Program-made: the position numbers and the translations under genes | The notes under the pieces: model-generated | Seen by the model: only the letters and a program-made list of their open reading frames with translations | The model's database searches: none | What the model was told of the DNA's origin: nothing | Shown: piece by piece, positions 10,901 through 17,839 of the stretch | Layout of the letters: each line of letters begins with the position of its first letter | Numbering within the stretch: position 1 is the stretch's first letter | DNA from: Synechococcus sp. Nb3U1 | Lineage (GTDB): Bacteria > Cyanobacteriota > Cyanobacteriia > Thermostichales > Thermostichaceae | Direction: 5' to 3' | NCBI RefSeq assembly: GCF_021533835.1 | Contig: NZ_JAKFYQ010000002.1 | Span: forward strand, 682,001-746,000 | Length of the DNA stretch: 64,000 bases

Positions 10901-12164
10901 TTTAGCAGGAAAGGGTACAGATGCCAGAGCTATTCAGTTGCGCAGTACCTTTATGGGTTGCCCTGAGGATACACCCAGCGGCATTGATGGTGGCTTTTGG
11001 GTTCCGGGCGTATTCCGGCCTAACTTTAATACCACCTTTAAGTACACGGGCTACACAGGCGATAGCCGCCCCAGCACCCTACGGTTTGATGACCTCAACG
11101 GGGATGATCAGCTCAACTACTTAGATGCCAATGCTAACGGTGTGTTTGACGCTGGCGATACTTTGGAAACCATCATTGATCGGGATCCGCTTTTTGCTTA
11201 TAACTTTAATGGCAATTTGAAAGCCAATAACTTCCCAAATCTCAGCAACCCGGTGGATATCCACCCGCAAATGCGCCTCAACCCCTACGCACGAGTTCGG
11301 GATAACAACGACCAGAGCTATAACAATCCTGCCGGGAGCAACATCACCTACCTAGATGGATATTATGTGGATGATGTGGGGCCAGATGATGCCATCCGTA
11401 ACGGGCTGTGCTTCTATGTGCGGGGGAATGGTGTAGGTGGCCAGGCAGAGATCCAGATCGACCGGAATGGCAACAGTGATGGTGGCTTGGCTTGGGTAGC
11501 TGTAGAAGCTCTGACGCTTGACCTCAATGCCAACTCCACAGGTTTTGGTGGTACTAACCCGATCTTGGGTGTAGTGCTTGATGAGGTGAGTCGGCGACCG
11601 ATTCCAATCCCGCTATATCAAGGACTGACTACGGAGCCTCGGCGGCGAGACAATACTGGAGCCACTAACTATCAGTTGCAGCCAGCCGTGGAATCTCGAG
11701 TCAATACCATTGCTATCAGCGGTATTGTTCCTTCTCGGCAACTCCAGCCCAATGGTGGGATCCCGAACTTCCTACGATTGAATGAGCTATGGACGGGGCA
11801 AAATCTGTTCTTCAGCGGATCGATGATCCAATTGAATTACAGCACCTACTCCACTGGCCCCTTTCTACAGCAGAGCTTCGAACCCCCTGATCGGGTAACA
11901 CCAGATGCAGCTGGGGTACAGGGCTTCGACTACTACTTCCCCCCCAATCGACGCTTTGGCTATGATGTCGGCTTGCAAATTGCTCGCCGTTTCAGCCCCG
12001 TATCGGCCCGATTCCAGTTTCCCTCCAATACTCGAACAGAGTTTCTAAGAGAACTGGATCCCCAAGATCCTTACGTCCGTCGGCTGCGTTGTGCATTGCA
12101 AGATCAGACAGGCGTTACCCTGGAAGGTGCCGCTCAAATCGGAGGTTGCGGGGAGTTTAATTAA
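4920..12164 (+). CDS. hpsA: Giant HpsA-like prepilin-type surface protein with PA14 and TSP1-like segments
   Basis: The 2414-residue product has a type III (prepilin) signal: basic residues, then G32|F33 and a hydrophobic helix FVLPIAILIVLVL to about residue 55. Position +5 of the mature protein is Ile rather than the usual Glu, as in tip-type pseudopilins. After a helical stretch (QTVSRQLNAAIDRARAK) the protein is rich in N, D, G, Y and C. A PA14-like carbohydrate-binding segment begins near residue 1317 (GLLAEYYNG) and ends near 1600. Residues about 1745-1860 hold two thrombospondin-1-like repeats (FSNWEPPC, FSDWSPAC, with TRSR/TRTR strands and paired Cys). A Ca-binding-like DLNGDDQLNYLDANANGVFD lies near 2060. 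The architecture and the two pseudopilin genes downstream match the hormogonium polysaccharide protein HpsA. Function in this organism is inferred: secretion of polysaccharide, gliding or adhesion. Confidence 0.7.
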   Translation: MPAPSTLLLKLTLRLLGSLKARVDKSKIRQRGFVLPIAILIVLVLSLVTVGLLTRSTQRSVQTQVERAGQTVSRQLNAAIDRARAKIEFLVRDPRLPNSAPTDAQLSSALINDGVLIPENTNNPYILPDENQFVITTDIQVEDPNNPGEFLNVPVRAPAWWFLVDTDNNGINDSTTVYTILSTRRAAGNDFEDNLTDTERARRLMIRSGPLQGAALEGCNDSPTAQTVNPNVGDWFQLGSALYKPFQVYAVTLPIQGADSTTRAISALQFQQDRRRDVLNKWGAFSRGDMEFYNTPGYNWNGAIYAGGSLFYRYNASTLFRAFTISSEGSCFYLPVDNSEIKTFGELVAGAIGFAGQAASDNIRFDAHPGFIGVVPGFFPSLNNQNFDSVANSAEPENVALDPLELYLFGRNRNRGTYAQDQASWNTSPVNSKRSPAAGNPGRVEAGGFAFGGSQVCPPYVDDVYRADSRFGPKASYDRPPTTPDPVTGCDVDTFAETFGQTAGALIGGGAVNNQGESLTTDNPPPGALTEVGLDGYWERRSRLEGLRVIVGQRLELTRTDSLPLPLVPTPANADDPSNLQPIFISNEARQRLTLRDNPASVQATAIYHYSQNDGRFPVACLATVAHPGSVDSLRRASTFPTGNQATQLGINFFTGQGTNTWEYDPAPMQARLESGTPLWNALTNLANFAGDPQGAFPPTQEPGRIHPDPFMTAFGNFSELRRIIDSGVAYANLSLADQTTVQTAGCMLGMLADNIIRIENAAAAGDGSAQRLLSEINDSRNGLPINNGSHRFYLPLRYIFPTASFDQTDALEQQRRAAYSFLPATVSYLAVTDLAQVALTPRAGINNWALPHAQQNCPDGSAGIEPGPNSNQFDLIRIGTQCHRVPFKDSVFYDGREAMAVRNLNIDLALITNNVDGQSNGLISGDTWLPSGIPVAGQPDREGGILYAFREDALREDAIARPALGGFAGYLANWQASTANGVLGSTGVMNAGQPGRGVANGQTVWDPPISNVAPDNTGLSPKPVDYFADPDRRPYGFRLRNGAVLRRGGLDADEAVFGMSFISDNPVYIQGNFNLHQDANGNRLEEFDELLTFGGDGLYNNFYGREREDENPNFARAVGDLWRATDVLGDSVNILSANFCDGSIEDGFIQDGTLNGGGSNFVADRDYQSGRASSPRRNQYYGCTEPNLGANTSFINQALVRRGNNWPANDPNDIEAGVRRFDNTNGVQELGLNTTRPGHPEVFSRDTVTTSFDGTNDNSLGLGNGRGGGINRNLRPTDPGYASFGTRISALGHPVVDTSRWLQVAAQGRCPIPNGSGLLAEYYNGWLTNPASSATLYNRATSFTGAGSTTSALMTVPGVNLGYLRAVRWPDTVYRAQGVPDAINTQACDLTGTNNNGNWGCIKDAVVAGNTTASVGPFARSGGAFPNWGGFQFVFGNINSLDSNSPFKRRLYNNVACNGSLLDGLNPLCLNTDAGRFFWIPSCTETESLPSVPLAGFDDAADIAPDITDPGQFNFLRSCWRRRNVSGTGNQQGNNFFVVRWVGELFPVFPGQVDYRVTTDDGVRFSIRSNPDYYANPANDLTVPTITVSTQESWGGPTEQTISPTLQCSPNPNQSPYLIEVQMNENTGNAFARLSTRPKGAPDSSLEFYDLRYLKPVKPVNFPCVPNPVDKLTFNDPPLKNQARCTTDCITITLKNTTPACPEAPDRCGQVLTGEITKQTICPDPKDPNNKIWTTPNSVTCNIINNWGNFSNWEPPCTVANGGTKVTQTRSRKGVTTCKDTPISETQTQNVTCPPVCNYTNFSDWSPACPTLACDETLDINQTRTRTLIAGTSSPQGCKPTDTESKPITCYGPPCGPKVFAPPGYNPNSPFGTPNTVASRPSTIELRPVWEVEADPDPETISVASVQVPEVASAATLHIQSDANQLTQGSEQPSFKWPSLGQVVGSVFDWVFGEPAYAARRGIPTGLPTAISNPQRDPGIRPAEKPAQPLPSPLAGKGTDARAIQLRSTFMGCPEDTPSGIDGGFWVPGVFRPNFNTTFKYTGYTGDSRPSTLRFDDLNGDDQLNYLDANANGVFDAGDTLETIIDRDPLFAYNFNGNLKANNFPNLSNPVDIHPQMRLNPYARVRDNNDQSYNNPAGSNITYLDGYYVDDVGPDDAIRNGLCFYVRGNGVGGQAEIQIDRNGNSDGGLAWVAVEALTLDLNANSTGFGGTNPILGVVLDEVSRRPIPIPLYQGLTTEPRRRDNTGATNYQLQPAVESRVNTIAISGIVPSRQLQPNGGIPNFLRLNELWTGQNLFFSGSMIQLNYSTYSTGPFLQQSFEPPDRVTPDAAGVQGFDYYFPPNRRFGYDVGLQIARRFSPVSARFQFPSNTRTEFLRELDPQDPYVRRLRCALQDQTGVTLEGAAQIGGCGEFN

Positions 12165-12246
12165 TCCGGTAGCGACTCTGAGACTTGTGGGTAAAGTAAG
12201 AGTGGGTGGGTGGTTTTTGTAGAGGGTTGTTAGGGAGAATCCGGTA

Positions 12247-12996
12247 ATGGCTCAGCATATGGGTTGGCAAAGCTTCCACCGCCGGTGGCAGTCAGGCGGG
12301 TTCTCCTTAATTGAGGTGTTGGCCTCTGTGATCATCGTGGCTATCGCTATGGCGGCTCTTGCCCCTGCACTGACCCTAGTGGCCTATCGTCGGGCGATGT
12401 CAGAGCGAGTGGAAGTAGCCAGTCAATTGGCACAGGCGGAGATCGACCGGATCCGCACTCTAGTTGACTTGGAGGTAGCGCCTAATCCCAGTGCCTTTCA
12501 AGACCCTTTTCTTCAAGCACAATTGCTCGCAAGTTTGCCAGCAATAGGTGCTGACCCTTTGGAAAACACCTCACCTCCAGCAGATATGGACAACGATGGA
12601 GGAGACTACTCCATTCGACTGGCTCAAGTTCAGTTACCGGGTCGTAATCCCGAAGAATACGTCATTCAGAGCTTCCGAAATGCTGGAGCAGACTGCATCA
12701 GTCGCCGAGATAATACGGTCATTGCTGGAGTACCCTGCACCTTCTTGATGGGGGTGCGGGTTTATCATCGCTTCTCGTTTGATCAGGGTAGCCGTCAAGC
12801 TCTCCCTGGATTGAGAACGGAAACCGTTTCTGCCAACCAAAACCTAGCCAATGCAGATGTGTGGCTATATCCTATGGCAGGTTCGATTGTTGAAATCAAT
12901 TTGGCAGCCGATTTAGGTGATGTTTGCCGAGGCATTTTGGCAGTGACAGCAGACCCCACTGGCAATTGTGATGCATTCCCTTTGCCTAACCCTTGA
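12247..12996 (+). CDS. hpsB: Pseudopilin, HpsB-like (GspI type)
   Basis: The 249-residue protein begins with a prepilin leader cut at G18|F19 (GGFSLIEV), with Glu at mature position 5, then a long hydrophobic helix ending near residue 48 and the amphipathic extension typical of minor pilins. GGGAG lies about 10 bases before ATG 12247. It is 82 bases downstream of the hpsA-like gene and 59 before the next pseudopilin gene, so the four genes probably form one operon. A prepilin peptidase would process it and it would assemble in a pilus- or secretion-type pseudopilus. The C-terminal half (Cys-containing, no known domain) is specific to this family. I assign the HpsB name by position and type; the fold alone would only support 'GspI-like pseudopilin'. 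Confidence 0.65.
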   Translation: MAQHMGWQSFHRRWQSGGFSLIEVLASVIIVAIAMAALAPALTLVAYRRAMSERVEVASQLAQAEIDRIRTLVDLEVAPNPSAFQDPFLQAQLLASLPAIGADPLENTSPPADMDNDGGDYSIRLAQVQLPGRNPEEYVIQSFRNAGADCISRRDNTVIAGVPCTFLMGVRVYHRFSFDQGSRQALPGLRTETVSANQNLANADVWLYPMAGSIVEINLAADLGDVCRGILAVTADPTGNCDAFPLPNP

Positions 12997-13055
12997 CTTG
13001 CTTGTTAACAGAAACTTCGATTGTGTTTTGTGTTTATTGATGGCGGTGCTTCTTT

Positions 13056-14156
13056 ATGTTAAAAGTCTTTCGCCAGAGAACTAGCCGAAATTGGGGCTTC
13101 ACCCTGATTGAATTACTCGTTGCTGCTTTGATGGCTTCGATATTTCTTTTGGCAACTGGCAGCATCGTCATTCAAACCATGCGTGTCGATCGGGAAGAAA
13201 CAGGGCGCACTCAGGTGCAAGCTGAATTAACCCAAGTTATGCAATATATTCAGCAAGACCTAGCGGAAGCCCTCTACATTTACAACGATGCAGAACCTCC
13301 GAGTGGAGATGGGATCCCGGATTTAATCGAGAACCTCTATGATCCAGGCTGGATTAGACGTCCAGCAGGTAGTGTGCCAGTGGTTGCCTTTTGGCGGCTG
13401 AATCCTATTCCTCAAGGTTGCTACCAGGCTGGAGCAACTCTGCAACAAATCCGGGAAGGTCGCGTTAATCTTAAGGAACAGCCGACTGGCATTAACGATC
13501 CAGACTGGGAAAATATCCGCCGCCGCCGCAACGTCTATAGCTTGGTGGTCTATTACTTGCGGCGCAACTACAACAACACTGGTAACTTGGCTGATGGCTC
13601 AACCACTCCTTGGGAGGGTAATGCCCGCATTGTTCGTTTCGAGTTAAGACCTTTTGACAACAACTGTACACAGCGCAGTGAGTATTTTACACAAGATCCT
13701 GATCCATTCTTAGCTGGCTTCTTGAGCTGGCCTTCTACCGATCCACCCCAAACACAGGTCGCTACTGCTGATGCCACTGCTCCTGGTGCGCCACGAGTTT
13801 TAACGTTGGCTGCCAACATTTTTAGTAGCCGCCAAGGGAGTCCACAGGTTGCGCCGGCTTGTCCTCAGGGCTACGTATTTGGAGGAGGGAAGCCTGCAGC
13901 CGTTACATTTAGTGGTCTTGATAATGGCCAAAATGATTCGAGCTTTTATGTCTGTGTTCGCCGAAGCGCGTCAGCGAACCTACCTCAAGATGTTTTTATC
14001 AACCTCACTGCAACGTCTATGGAGCGCTCAAATCCTGGCCTGTTCCGGCGATATATTCAGAACGCAACCAGTGTTGATGCTGAGCAGGTTTCTCGATACT
14101 TGACAACGATGCAAACTCAGGTTTTGTCTCGCGGTGTGTTTAATCGGCAAGCCTGA
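13056..14156 (+). CDS. hpsC: Pseudopilin, HpsC-like (GspJ type)
   Basis: The 366-residue protein carries a prepilin cleavage site at G14|F15 (WGFTLIELL) with Glu at +5, a hydrophobic helix to about residue 45 and then QTMRVDREETGRTQVQAELTQVMQYIQQDL, the helical start of GspJ/PilW-like minor pilins. The globular part is large and contains four scattered cysteines. No strong Shine-Dalgarno is visible before ATG 13056, though translation may follow from the gene 59 bases upstream. Third in the presumed pseudopilin operon. The name HpsC rests on type, size and gene order after HpsA- and HpsB-like genes; the family would be expected to act in polysaccharide secretion linked to surface motility. 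Confidence 0.65.
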   Translation: MLKVFRQRTSRNWGFTLIELLVAALMASIFLLATGSIVIQTMRVDREETGRTQVQAELTQVMQYIQQDLAEALYIYNDAEPPSGDGIPDLIENLYDPGWIRRPAGSVPVVAFWRLNPIPQGCYQAGATLQQIREGRVNLKEQPTGINDPDWENIRRRRNVYSLVVYYLRRNYNNTGNLADGSTTPWEGNARIVRFELRPFDNNCTQRSEYFTQDPDPFLAGFLSWPSTDPPQTQVATADATAPGAPRVLTLAANIFSSRQGSPQVAPACPQGYVFGGGKPAAVTFSGLDNGQNDSSFYVCVRRSASANLPQDVFINLTATSMERSNPGLFRRYIQNATSVDAEQVSRYLTTMQTQVLSRGVFNRQA

Positions 14157-14185
14157 ACTACTCAATTAAGTGGGAGTAAGTGCTA

Positions 14186-14734
14186 ATGTTTGCACCTATC
14201 AAGATGTCTAGCCTGTGTCGAACTGCTCGCGTAAGAGGCTTCACTTTAACTGAGCTTTTGGCCATCATTGTTATCGTCGGTATCTTGGCTGTCATTGCTA
14301 TTCCCTCTGGAATCAACATATGGGCCCGGATCCAGCTCGATGATGCTCAGAACCGAGTGGAGCGAGCTTTGCGAACGGCTCGCAGCAATGCAAGAGCATC
14401 GCTACAGGGTAGAGCATGGGTGGTTGCTGTTGACAATTCTGATCCCAACGTACCGACACTTGTTATTGAAGATGAGAATGCCCTTTGTGATGAGCCTATC
14501 TCTTGCCAGCGAGTTCGCCTCAACAATTATGTAACAGTCACCAATAACTTTGGTGGTGGAAGAGCTGTTTTTGACTCTGAGGGTAGGGCTCGTTCCTTGG
14601 GCCGCTTTGTTGTCAGTAGCACCTACTCGCAAGGTGAAAATCGCTGTGTTGTGGTCAGTACGTTGCTTGGCTCTATTCGCAAGGATAACAACCCAGCTTG
14701 TGCCGGTGAAATGGATACGGAAGAGGCTAGTTAG
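14186..14734 (+). CDS. Pseudopilin with prepilin N-terminal methylation motif (GspH type)
   Basis: The 182-residue protein has the cleavage site G18|F19 (RVRGFTLTELLAI), Glu at mature +5, a hydrophobic helix with the IAIPSG end typical of type IV pilins, and the small globular domain with two late Cys pairs seen in GspH/FimT-like minor pilins. The frame opens from GTG 14180, but ATG 14186 has GGGAG nine bases upstream and is preferred. It closes the four-gene pseudopilin cluster: the four proteins together give a GspI-, GspJ- and GspH-like set plus the large HpsA-like protein, close to the composition of a pseudopilus tip complex. It may correspond to a fourth hps pseudopilin, but I do not assign a symbol. 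Confidence 0.75.
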   Translation: MFAPIKMSSLCRTARVRGFTLTELLAIIVIVGILAVIAIPSGINIWARIQLDDAQNRVERALRTARSNARASLQGRAWVVAVDNSDPNVPTLVIEDENALCDEPISCQRVRLNNYVTVTNNFGGGRAVFDSEGRARSLGRFVVSSTYSQGENRCVVVSTLLGSIRKDNNPACAGEMDTEEAS

Positions 14735-14765
14735 GTATCACATTTAGCTATCAATTTTGTTAATT

Positions 14766-14787
14766 TATAATGTCAATATAATGTCAA
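14766..14787 (+). promoter_or_regulatory. Tandem 11-bp repeat holding two TATAAT boxes before carA
   Basis: TATAATGTCAA occurs twice back to back (14766-14776 and 14777-14787) in an AT-rich gap, about 90-110 bases before the carA start. Each copy contains a perfect -10 hexamer on the plus strand. I see no clear -35 at the right distance for either, so the promoter call is an inference. Confidence 0.4.
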
Positions 14788-14874
14788 TTTAGCTCTCAAT
14801 CCACTCCAAAGGGTAATGAGGGTAATGGGGTAATATAGTCAGGCAGCAGCACATCAACACTCATTGGATACTGC

Positions 14875-16083
14875 ATGACTGGTTTCTTGGCGCTTGGGCA
14901 GGAAGACAGCCTCAAAGTGTTTCCTTGGCAAAATCATCACCCTGCTCTGCTGGTGTTAGCGGATGGCACCGTCTTTACAGGTTGGTCTTTTGGGGCGGCG
15001 GGTACCGCCATTGGTGAGGTGGTCTTCAACACGGGCATGACCGGCTACCAAGAGGTGATTACGGATCCCAGCTACCGGGGCCAACTGATCACTTTTACCT
15101 GCCCGGAATTGGGCAATACCGGTGTGAACGACCTGGATGAAGAGTCGGCGCTGCCCCAGGCTAAGGGGGTGATTGCTCGCAATGTATCCCGATGGGTCAG
15201 CTCTTGGCGAGCCACCCAGAGTCTGCCGGAGTATCTGCAACATCGCGGGATCCCGGGAATTGCTGGTGTGGATACCCGCGCTTTAGCCCGGCGGCTGCGT
15301 TCCCAAGGGGTGATGAACGGGGCGATTTCCACCGAGATTTTGGATCCGCAGGTGTTGCTGGAGCAAGTTCAGGCGGCGCCTTCTATGCAGGGGCTGAGCT
15401 TGGTAGCGGAGGTAACCACTCCTCAGCCCTACGAGTGGCTGGAACCCACCCCCGCTGACTGGGATTATGGGCGGAGCCAAGGGCTCCCTGTGCCGGCTCC
15501 ACCGTTGCGAGTGGTGGCTCTGGATTTTGGCATTAAGCGGAATATCCTGCGGCGTTTGACCCGTTATGGCTGTCGGGTGATGGTGTTGCCGGCGGATGCT
15601 ACGCCGGAGCAGGTGCTCAGCTACGCGCCGGATGGGGTGTTTCTTTCCAATGGGCCAGGGGATCCCGCTGCAGAAACTCAGGCCATTCGTACCGCCCAAG
15701 CGCTGCTGCAAACCCAAAAACCCCTGTTTGGCATTTGTCTGGGCCATCAGATCCTCAATTTGGCCCTAGGGGGATCCACTTTTAAGCTCAAATTTGGCCA
15801 TCGCGGGCTGAACCATCCCTGTGGGTTGGAGCAGCAAGTGGAGATCACTAGCCAAAATCACGGCTTTGCAGTAGATGCCGATTCCATTCCGGCTGAGTTG
15901 GCGCAGATCAGCCATTTGAACCTGAACGACCGCACCGTGGCCGGGATCCGACACCGGCAGTTGCCCCTGTTTTCGGTGCAGTATCACCCGGAGGCTAGCC
16001 CTGGCCCCCATGATGCCGATTACCTGTTTCAGGAGTTTGTGGAGTTGATGCTGAAGCATCGTTCCCGGTCTGAGGCTCAGTGA
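14875..16083 (+). CDS. carA: Carbamoyl-phosphate synthase small (glutaminase) subunit
   Basis: The 402-residue protein hydrolyses glutamine and hands ammonia to CarB for carbamoyl phosphate, used for arginine and pyrimidines. The N-terminal CPSase small-chain domain (about 25-160, with [10 protein letters not shown] and DPSYRGQ) is followed by a class I glutamine amidotransferase domain: nucleophile Cys288 in FGICLGHQ, and the His371/Glu373 pair in [10 protein letters not shown]. Length is close to the family norm with a somewhat longer N-terminus. carB is not in the window, as is usual in cyanobacteria where the two genes are apart. The last 89 bases overlap the 3' end of murE on the other strand. 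Confidence 0.96.
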   Translation: MTGFLALGQEDSLKVFPWQNHHPALLVLADGTVFTGWSFGAAGTAIGEVVFNTGMTGYQEVITDPSYRGQLITFTCPELGNTGVNDLDEESALPQAKGVIARNVSRWVSSWRATQSLPEYLQHRGIPGIAGVDTRALARRLRSQGVMNGAISTEILDPQVLLEQVQAAPSMQGLSLVAEVTTPQPYEWLEPTPADWDYGRSQGLPVPAPPLRVVALDFGIKRNILRRLTRYGCRVMVLPADATPEQVLSYAPDGVFLSNGPGDPAAETQAIRTAQALLQTQKPLFGICLGHQILNLALGGSTFKLKFGHRGLNHPCGLEQQVEITSQNHGFAVDADSIPAELAQISHLNLNDRTVAGIRHRQLPLFSVQYHPEASPGPHDADYLFQEFVELMLKHRSRSEAQ

Positions 16084-17626
16084 GGGATCCCTTGCGTAGG
16101 GCAAGGGCATGGCGGGCCTCTTCGCGGTCATCAAAGTGAATTTTTTGGGTGCCGAGGATTTGATAGTCTTCATGGCCTTTGCCAGCGATCACTACTGTAT
16201 CTCCCGGCTGGGCAGAGAGGATGGCCTGCTGGATGGCTTGGCGGCGATCCTTCTCGACTAATTTAGGCGATCCTGGGATCCCGGCCACAATATCTGTCAA
16301 AATCTGCTGTGGATCCTCGGTTCGCGGGTTATCGGAGGTAACAATCACTTGATCTGCCCATGTGGCGGCGATGCGGCCCATTTGCGGTCGTTTGCCCCGA
16401 TCCCGATCCCCGCCACAGCCAAACACGCAGATGAGTTGCCCTTGCACCTGGGGCCGGATAGCCCGTAATAGGTTATCCAGCCCATCGGGGGTATGGGCGT
16501 AGTCCACAATCACGGTAATGTCTTGCCCCGGCACTGTTACCCGTTCCACCCGTCCCGGCACTCCGGGGAAGTGAGGCAAAGCCGCTTGGATCTGATCGGG
16601 GCGGAGGCCCAAATGGAGGGCAACTCCCACTGCTGCTAGCAAATTGGAAAGGTTGAAGGATCCCACTAGGGGGGCTTCTACCCCAAAAGCACCGATGGGA
16701 GTGTGCAACTGGGCGCGTAGCCCGGTGGCGTGTAGCTCCACATCGGTCGGCCACAATCCCGGTATTTCTGTCAGAGGTTGTAAAGAATAGGCCCAAGGCT
16801 GGAGCTCAGCCCGGCCTGTCCAGGCTGCTAACAGGCGCTCGCCACCGGCATCATCTCGGTTAATGAGAGCCCGCCCCTGGAGATACTCCGGCCTGAACAG
16901 GGTGGCCTTGGCCTGCCAGTAGTGCTCCATCGTCGGGTGAAAGTCCAGATGATCCTGCGTCAGGTTTGTCCAGGCAGCCGCCTGAAAGGGACAGCCCCAC
17001 ACCCGATCCTGGGCTAGGGCGTGGGAACTTACCTCCATCACCGCCACTTGTGCCCCTGCAGCGTAAGCCTCTTTTAGGCTGCGCTGTAGCTCGAGCGGGA
17101 ACAGGGTAGTGTGGGGGGCCATTTGGCTATGGCCAGGCCAGCGATTGTAAAGGGTGCCCAGAAGAGCGGTGGGCTGGCCTGCTGCTTGCAGAAGATATTC
17201 GATCAAATGGGTGGTGGTGGTTTTGCCATTGGTGCCGGTGACCCCTACCAGGGTGAGATGGCGAGCGGGAAAGCCATAAAAAGCGCCAGCCAACTGAGCA
17301 ATGGCCTTGGAGAGCACCCCACTGGGCAGAAGGAGGATCGGTTGTGGGAAAGATTTCTGGGAGGGCAAAGTTCCCCAGACCTCTTGGGAGATCAAGGCTG
17401 CTGTGGCCCCGGCCTGTAGAGCCGCGTGCACAAACTGACCCCCATCCACCTGAGTGCCCAATACCCCCAAAAACAGATCCCCAGCCTCCACCTGGCGAGA
17501 GTCGGTACAGAGACCCTTCACCCTCACCCCGTCTAGCGATCCCTGGGCCAAGTGCGGTTGAATCCCCGCCTGTTTGAACAAGTCCTCAAGATCGATCCCA
17601 ACAGCTTTACCAACGGCTTCCATCAC
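15995..17626 (-). CDS. murE: UDP-N-acetylmuramoyl-tripeptide synthetase (meso-diaminopimelate adding)
   Basis: MurE adds the third residue of the peptidoglycan stem peptide in the cytoplasm. The three Mur-ligase domains are present: N-terminal UDP-binding ([14 protein letters not shown], 39-52), central ATPase with [13 protein letters not shown] (128-140), and the C-terminal domain with DNPRTEDP (432-439). The DNPR box marks meso-diaminopimelate specificity. The family usually ends soon after DDREEA; here 543 residues include a Ser/Thr/Gly-rich tail of about 33 residues, mostly read antisense to the end of carA. Start: two Met codons in tandem at 17626 and 17623, either possible. Convergent with carA and divergent from the coiled-coil gene at 17840. 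Confidence 0.95.
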   Translation of the reverse strand: MMEAVGKAVGIDLEDLFKQAGIQPHLAQGSLDGVRVKGLCTDSRQVEAGDLFLGVLGTQVDGGQFVHAALQAGATAALISQEVWGTLPSQKSFPQPILLLPSGVLSKAIAQLAGAFYGFPARHLTLVGVTGTNGKTTTTHLIEYLLQAAGQPTALLGTLYNRWPGHSQMAPHTTLFPLELQRSLKEAYAAGAQVAVMEVSSHALAQDRVWGCPFQAAAWTNLTQDHLDFHPTMEHYWQAKATLFRPEYLQGRALINRDDAGGERLLAAWTGRAELQPWAYSLQPLTEIPGLWPTDVELHATGLRAQLHTPIGAFGVEAPLVGSFNLSNLLAAVGVALHLGLRPDQIQAALPHFPGVPGRVERVTVPGQDITVIVDYAHTPDGLDNLLRAIRPQVQGQLICVFGCGGDRDRGKRPQMGRIAATWADQVIVTSDNPRTEDPQQILTDIVAGIPGSPKLVEKDRRQAIQQAILSAQPGDTVVIAGKGHEDYQILGTQKIHFDDREEARHALALRKGSLTEPQTGNDASASTPQTPETGNRHHGGQG

Positions 17627-17839
17627 CCTTAGCCCCCATATCCCTGGAGCCTACGCTATCTCTTGAGTCACTCGCCTGACTAGGGGTAGTTTGCCATCCG
17701 TATCAGACTTGTGAGAAAGTGTATAACTACACGACTGAGCAACCGCAAAAACACTAGGATCCCGAAAAGCCTGATCTATAATCTGGCTAGCCTTTTGCTT
17801 TCCATCCTGTTCCCACCCTTCTGAGGAATTGAGTCATCT

